Shown piece by piece: positions 59,011 through 64,000 of a stretch of DNA of 64,000 nucleotides. This DNA comes from Labyrinthula sp. Ha (Eukaryota > Sar > Bigyra > Labyrinthulida > Labyrinthulaceae), in assembly GCA_015227615.1 (NCBI GenBank), contig JAALGZ010000016.1, forward strand, positions 124,001 to 188,000. Reading direction: 5' to 3'. A program made the translations under genes and the position numbers. The stretch's first letter is position 1; every line of letters begins with the position of its first letter. The notes below the pieces were generated by a model that was not told where the DNA came from, searched no databases, and saw only the letters and a program-made list of their open reading frames with translations.

Positions 59011-59569
59011 ACCAAACCTTTTAGACACTATCTCTTATATTATCAATAACAAACCTAATCTTAGAAGAGGGGGAAAACACCCAACGAACTATTTATGTTG
59101 TTCAAGTTGGCTACTCCTTTATTAGAAATGGGTTCCGAGCATTTTGCTATACGCTTAAAGGATCGAATCGCAGAGCCTAACGATGTTGAAACATTAATTC
59201 TAGACTGTGAAAGACTGATGGAAGAAATAGATACACTTCAAGATCGTGTATATTTTACAGTAAAATTACAAAGAGACATTGAAAATTCAAGACGCAATAA
59301 AAGATGAGGACCTCTCATCCAATATGCTGAAGGGGACCACGTGCTCGTTTCAGAGCACGGAACACCCAGTGCCAGCGAGAAGACTAGATTAAATTGGATT
59401 GGACCTTATCAAGTTGTCGAAATCGTCTCGGATAACGTTTATCAAGTGGAAAGTCTACTTGGTAAGCTTAAAACCGTTCATGGATCTAGGCTTTGGTTTT
59501 ACGCTGATAAACTTCCTGTTGGTTCAACTAAACTCAAATCTTTATTTGCTCATAACTTTCAAAGCTTAG

Positions 59570-59700
59570 AAGTAGAATCAATCATAGAAATAAGACTCAC
59601 CAGATCTGCACCAGTTTATTATGAAGTCAAGGTGCGTTGGCTGGGATTTCAGGAGTCTGATGATACGTGGGAACATTTAGTTAGTATTTACAAATATTTG
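59570..59700 (+). mobile_element. Chromodomain of the LTR element
   Basis: VESIIEIRLTRSAPVYYEV, then KVRWLGFQESDDTWEHL: the classical chromodomain pattern (Y-hydrophobic-VKWxGxxxxxxTWE). In chromoviruses this domain directs integration to particular chromatin; it lies at the usual place after integrase. Confidence 0.85.
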
Positions 59701-59884
59701 TCGTTGATGGTTCGAAGCTTTGTGGAGAATGACTTATCCGATGTATTTCAAAAGAACAGTCTACTTACTTATTTACATAAATTGGATCAAGATCAACTCA
59801 ACGTTTCTGAAGATATTGTAGCTCAAAAACCAGACGATCTAATATTTCAAGTTCGTTATATTAAAACCACCAACAAGGATTATT

Positions 59885-60075
59885 TAGAACAAAGTCGTAC
59901 TCTAGGATGGTTTCAAATTGAGAAGGAGATTTTTTCTTTACTAGTCGCTAGATACGGATGTGGAAAATATGAAGATTACATTAATTCTGGAGCATTACCT
60001 TTCCGCAGCAAACAACAACTTTCTTCTCAACTACAATCTTTATTGAAAATCCAATCAATAGGTATTTCCCATGGA
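59885..60075 (+). mobile_element. SANT/Myb-like segment of the LTR element
   Basis: GWFQIEKEIFSLLVARYG, then GKYEDYINSGALPFRS and QLSSQLQSLLKIQS: spacing of the aromatic, WxxxE, GxGKW-like and LPxRSxxQL positions resembles a SANT/Myb helix-turn-helix. Not known as a regular part of Ty3/Gypsy elements. Assignment by eye. Confidence 0.55.
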
Positions 60076-60719
60076 CTTAAATTTATTATCGCTGACGCTA
60101 ACAAGTTCCTGGCTGACGAGTTAGGAATAACAACATTCCATAAAAATCTTCCTGAAAAATTAAACATGCTAAAAGAAAAAGAACAAATCATACGGAGATT
60201 CAAAGAAGTTTGTAAGGAGCCAGAAGAACCCGTCGCTATACCTTATTTTAGACGAGTCAGTGACCCATTACATTTGAACTTGATGCTTTCAGAGTATGAT
60301 GCAAATAAATACAAAGATTCTTATAAAGAAGATGGGATACACGCTAAAGAGGATTTGGAACAATTGATTAAAATCCATCGCGACAACTATGTTTCTGAAA
60401 TATTCTCTAATGAATCCTTTATTGAAGACATCTACAGAGCAATCTTAGAAAACACAGATTATTGGACTACGCTTGCCGATTACAGAGCTGTTTTTACTTC
60501 GACTGAACATGCTATGGATTTCACCGCCAACTTAGCTCCTTCAACAAGATTTAATTCACGGTTTGGAGTAATTACACTGTCCGTTCTGGAGACAGGTATT
60601 ATTCTTACTTATCTTTCTCATTCAAACCATGAAAAGATTTTACTACAATATTTAAGTGGCAATCGTTATAGAATTGAAGGAAGTTTAGGTGATATTTATT
60701 TTTAACCTCCCAACGCTCG

Positions 60720-61365
60720 AATTTATATTTGTAATATTCTAGATTTTCAACTTACTGTAAAACAAAATCAAGACATTTACAATATTATAGTTATGGACCC
60801 TCCTTGGCCCGTAGGAGCTCGTAATCTTACGAGAGGTGTTTCTTTAAATTATTCTACACTTTCATTAAACGAATTCAAAAGAATTAATATACCCTTACAA
60901 CACTTCCATTTTGGAAGATTGCTTTTTATTTGGGTCACAAATTATTCATATCTCGCTACTTTACAATGGGCTACTTCATTAAATTATTATTTAGAAGACA
61001 CTATTACTTGGATTAAGAAGTATAACTCTGGTATTTTACACAAAAGCCTGGTATACTTTATCCAACACTCTCAAGAAACCTGCTTAATATTTAGAAGAAA
61101 ACAGAAACCTACACTACACTACAATGACACTTTCAACGAAAACGTTTCTTTAGATTTTCCGAATTATTTTACATCAAACGTTTTCCTTCCTTCCGCTAAA
61201 CCTGATTACTTTTACAAGTTGTTGGATCACTGTTACCCTAACTGCAACAAGATAGAATTCTTTGCCAGAGACAGTAACAGCAGGCCCGACTGGAGTTTTG
61301 TTGGATTGGAACTTACACCTAATGCACATTTATCCTTTCTAAACTCCGTACGGACAGTCTCTTAA
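60720..61365 (+). mobile_element. MT-A70 adenine methyltransferase domain inside the LTR element
   Basis: Catalytic DPPW at 60796-60807 (in VMDPPWPVGARN). Downstream are the other MT-A70 landmarks in order: YSTLSLNEFKRINIPL, LLFIWVTNYSYL, ITWIKKYNSG, and HSQETCLIFRRK. The upstream text RIYICNILDFQ also fits the start of the fold. MT-A70 proteins (METTL3/14, METTL4, MTA1/AMT1) methylate adenine N6 in RNA or DNA using S-adenosylmethionine. Placed in the env position, directly before the polypurine tract, so it lies within the transposed unit. Fossil copy; specific subfamily not determined. Confidence 0.85.
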
Positions 61366-61375
61366 GAAAGGGGGA
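61364..61375 (+). other. Polypurine tract of the LTR element
   Basis: TAAGAAAGGGGGA-type purine run directly before the 3' LTR, the usual plus-strand primer site of LTR retrotransposons. Confidence 0.85.
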
Positions 61376-61628
61376 TGTCAACATATTGACCTTGCAGTTT
61401 CTTAACTACCTTCATCCTGTGAAAGATTTTCGTAAACATATTTGATACTAACTAGCCTGTTACATACCTATGTATGTACTTCATGTAATAGGTATAGGGC
61501 ACAGATGGTGCGTACTCTGTGTAATATAGTTATAACCTTGGCTTGCTATATTATAACCGTCACAATTATGTCATATTTAAACGTTAATACCTAACTAACA
61601 AGATCTCAGAAGTAATATACTAAAGACA
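61376..61628 (+). repeat. 3' LTR
   Basis: 253 bp, TGTCAACATATT...CTAAAGACA; three differences from the 5' LTR, all A/G transitions, no indels. Followed by the CTGC target-site duplication and by host coding sequence. Confidence 0.95.
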
Positions 61629-63255
61629 CTGCTTACTAACAACGCTGCATTTTCATACGAATATGAAGAAAACACAGAAGAAATAAGAGTTGCGACCATA
61701 GGAATCTTCCAGTCTACCTATAATCCAAACAATTTGGATGAAACACAACTACAAGCAGCTACTCTATCTCTTGAGAAGATTGAACATAGTACAATAGGGT
61801 TCCCACTTTTATTCCCTGCACAAAGTCATTTAGCTGGTGATGTTTTCTCGTTTATTCTTGAAAATATTTCTTCTGTTTCAGGCTTTCAACTTCAAACTGA
61901 AGAAGCTCTAAGTGATCCTTTACAAGCGTTCACCAATCTAACTTTCACAACTTGCAATCAGTACATAGAAGATGTAGATGAAACCTTAGATTCATTCTTT
62001 AATGGAGTGCAATCTTTGGTTGCAGGACTTCCTTTTCTCATTTATTGATCTGTCTCAGAAGATCTAGATTTGATAAGAACTTTGGTAAGTACAAGTAGTA
62101 AACTTAGATCGGCGGATTCAGCTCCTGCAGGAGCAATTTTGTTTCACTACATTGGATCTGCAGCTACTGCAGCAGCACAGTTAAGTCAGTGTACATCTTC
62201 TTTAGAAGCTTTCTCTTCTCTTGAAGAAAGTGAGAAATTGAGTCAAGTACTCAATGCTACAGAATATTCTTGTTTAATTACTGGTTTCAACACCTTTTCT
62301 GAATTAGTTAATTTACAATTAGTTTATTCTGACTTTCCAGTAATTTGTGGTGATGGAGGTTTGACAGTGGAAGAATGTATTCTAGTTGAGCTTAGTGGTG
62401 CTTTAGAGAGCGTTCAAAATGAAATTCTTTCTGATTCAGCTAGTTTTCAAAATCAAGATGTTTGTAGTATAACTGAAATTTATTCAACTAAATTAACTTA
62501 TTTGCTTTTTATGAGAAGTATTCTTACCAGAACAGATGATGAAGATTTGAAAATTTATGGAGAAGAGTTAAATTTAGTTTCAAATTTATTTAGTGACTTA
62601 GAAGAAGACACAAATTCAACTGCAGTAGATATTTTGTTACAATCCACAATAATTTCTTCCCTTAGTCTTGATTTACCACAAGAAATTAATGAAGAATATT
62701 TGCCTTGTAAAATAGTTTATTTTGTGGATGAAGATGATACAAATTCTTGCACTTTAAGAAAGTTTCTTCAAAAATCAGTTGACATGAATACTGATACAGA
62801 TAGTTTAGAGATTTAGTTTATGTAACAACTGGAAACTTTGTATACTATGTGTGAAGCTGCTGATTTATTTACTGAAGAATGTCCAAGATTATTTGGTTCT
62901 CTTTTAATGAATGAAGTTTTTCAGAATTCTTTGAATGCTGACAAATTAATTCTTACAGCAAGTTCGCAAAATATTGATTCAGTATATTCTAAACTTGAAG
63001 ACGAATGTGAACAGAATGAAGATGATATAAAAATTTTTAGAAGATGTCAAGTTATTTTTATTTTTGGCCTAGTTTTCTATGCACTTTCTATTTGCTCTTG
63101 TTTATTCAACGTTTTAGATATATATAGAAAAGAGTTATTTATATTTTTTTCTGGGATTTTTTCTTTTTTTAGGTGGTTTATTCATTATAATTGCTTTATT
63201 AATTTTGAAAGATAGACCAAGTTATTCTAATTTTGGAAGTCAAGAAGAAAGAGAT

Positions 63256-64000
63256 GTGAATGATATTATTTTCCAAATTGGTACTCTTCCTAAGATAGCA
63301 GTAGTTTGTTTTGTTTTGTCAATTTTTGTTTGTTGTCTTTATTTCTTATCAAGTTTCTTGAAATTTAAAGAACAAGAAACAAACCAAGAACTCAAATTTA
63401 AAGTCCAGAATAACATTTAAACAGAGTTTTCATCTTTGAACACATTTTTTAACCCTTGGTCAAAGTAAACAGAGTCATCATTTATATTTTCTAGTTGCAT
63501 ACTTTCTTCTAAAATAGTTTCTTCTTTTGGTTCTAAAATTGTTTTCTTCCTAGATTTTTTCTTTCTTCCAAAAATGAAAAATAAAACCCCCAAAAAAAGA
63601 ACAAAACCACCAATTCCATATAAAATAAATTCTTCATATTCATTTGTTTCTTCTTCAAGTTCTGCTGAAGTTGTTTCTGGATCAGTTTCTGTTTCATTTT
63701 CAACATTTTCTTTAGATAAACATAAATCTACATTAGAAGAAACCTTTGCACAAATAAAAGGTTCTAAACATCAATGACCAACATCTTCTCCAGAACAAGG
63801 ATCAAATTCACTTCCACAATATGTTGGACTATTAGAAGGACTTTTTGTAGGTTGATAAGTTGGACTATTAGAAGGAGATTTAGTTGGATGAAAAGAAGGA
63901 GAAAAAGTTGGTGAAATAGAAGGAGAAAAAGTTGGAGAACTTGATGGTTGAGATGTTGGACAAAAACCACTTTGTTCAACTAAAATAACAACACCTTCTG
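63256..64000 (-). repeat. Inverted duplication, right arm (reaches window end)
   Basis: Reverse complement of 27637-28381, four differences and no indels. The arm continues past the window edge. Confidence 0.92.
63417..64000 (-). pseudogene. Second copy of the PT-repeat membrane protein, with a stop
   Basis: Encodes the C-terminal about 194 codons of the same protein as 27138-28220: repeat tract, Cys domain, transmembrane helix and basic tail; the N-terminal half lies beyond the window. One of the four differences from the other copy changes a Cys codon TGC to TGA (63773..63771) in the Cys domain, which would cut off the transmembrane helix and tail. It could make a secreted truncated protein, but is more likely a pseudogene. 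Its stop overlaps that of the convergent four-TM gene. Confidence 0.85.

Larger units (their letters stand above)
53580..61628 (+). mobile_element. Ty3/Gypsy LTR retrotransposon with chromodomain, SANT/Myb and MT-A70
   Basis: 8,049-bp element with 253-bp LTRs (TG...CA) and a 4-bp target-site duplication CTGC (53576-53579 and 61629-61632). Internal order gag, protease, RT, RNase H, integrase, chromodomain is that of a Ty3/Gypsy chromovirus-like element. Beyond that it carries two unusual parts, a SANT/Myb-like segment and an MT-A70 methyltransferase domain, before a polypurine tract. LTRs differ at 3 of 253 sites, so insertion looks recent, yet the coding region is broken at roughly ten places. 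It lies inside a host gene. Confidence 0.92.
53459..63420 (+). pseudogene. Four-TM membrane protein gene split by an LTR retrotransposon
   Basis: Host gene in two parts. 53459-53579 encodes the N-terminus (MNFSKLSYIYPL, then a hydrophobic anchor AAFFVSVVVSIVGIV). The frame resumes after the element at 61629 and continues (LLTNNAAFSYEYEEN) to 63420. Topology: N-terminal TM, a long Cys-containing extracellular region of about 450 residues, TM2 (VIFIFGLVFYALSIC), TM3 (GLFIIIALLIL), and TM4 (IAVVCFVLSIFVCC), reminiscent of Sur7/PalI or claudin-like layouts, though homology is not shown. Besides the insertion it has in-frame stops at 62046 (TGA), 62814 (TAG) and 62823 (TAA) and a frame change near 63135-63172. 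It is therefore dead. Its last 55 codons are duplicated at 28217-28381. Confidence 0.85.

Noticed and set aside
62046-63773. TGA as a sense codon (e.g. selenocysteine or Trp), because TGA interrupts both the four-TM gene and the right-hand PT-repeat copy, once at a Cys position.
   Set aside because: Many intact genes here end in TGA (YchF, for example), the other PT copy has TGC, and the four-TM gene also has TAG and TAA. Loss of function explains all of it.
1-64000. CRISPR arrays, rRNA, tRNA genes, bacterial operons.
   Set aside because: No spaced direct repeats, no rRNA segments, and no paired tRNA A and B boxes were found; gene structure is eukaryotic throughout. A covariance-model scan could still reveal a tRNA I missed.

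Overview
The window is AT-rich nuclear DNA of a unicellular eukaryote. It holds only eukaryotic housekeeping genes (E1 ubiquitin-activating enzyme, MCM6, RINT1/Tip20, HMG-box protein, sphingosine kinase, inositol-polyphosphate kinase, mitochondrial dihydroorotate dehydrogenase), spliceosomal introns, one APE-type LINE plus a decayed relative, and one LTR retrotransposon. Seventeen introns can be placed because splicing restores conserved protein sequence; sixteen are 28-32 nt and one is 95 nt. Introns this short, together with a secreted protein carrying Pro-Thr/Ser-Pro repeats, would suit a stramenopile of the Blastocystis/bigyran kind, but lineage is a guess from style, not shown.

Layout: 1-2332 UBA1 (minus, runs off the left edge, two 5' introns). 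2506-6310 nearly full-length LINE with 13-bp target-site duplication, 173 bp upstream of the UBA1 start. 6.3-12.2 kb no recognised gene. 12185-13846 cytochrome b5-acyl-CoA dehydrogenase fusion (minus, two short introns). 13.8-18.0 kb mostly empty. 18.0-23.5 kb gene cluster: MCM6 (plus), bacterial-type YchF GTPase/ATPase with a 5-nt microexon (minus), and two tandem paralogous membrane-anchored proteins (minus). 25.6-33.4 kb second dense cluster: SnoaL-like protein, DHODH, a secreted/membrane PT-repeat protein, a Frizzled-type cysteine-rich protein with seven exons, RINT1, and a formyltransferase. 38.2-40.5 kb: double inositol-polyphosphate kinase and HMG protein. 43.0-45.2 kb: badly decayed LINE. 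48.2-50.3 kb: sphingosine kinase and a small helical protein. 53.5-63.4 kb: a four-TM membrane protein gene split by a Ty3/Gypsy element (53580-61628). 63.4-64.0 kb: an inverted, about 99.5 percent identical copy of the PT-repeat gene.

Convergent neighbours sit 4-32 nt apart or overlap, so genes are compact inside clusters while the clusters are separated by 3-6 kb of apparently empty DNA.

The most striking object is the Ty3/Gypsy element. Between nearly identical 253-bp LTRs it carries, after gag, protease, RT, RNase H and integrase, a chromodomain, a SANT/Myb-like segment and then an MT-A70 adenine methyltransferase domain with a DPPW motif, placed just before the polypurine tract. It is a broken copy, but the order of parts suggests a retrotransposon that once brought its own chromatin reader, DNA-binding domain and N6-adenine methyltransferase.
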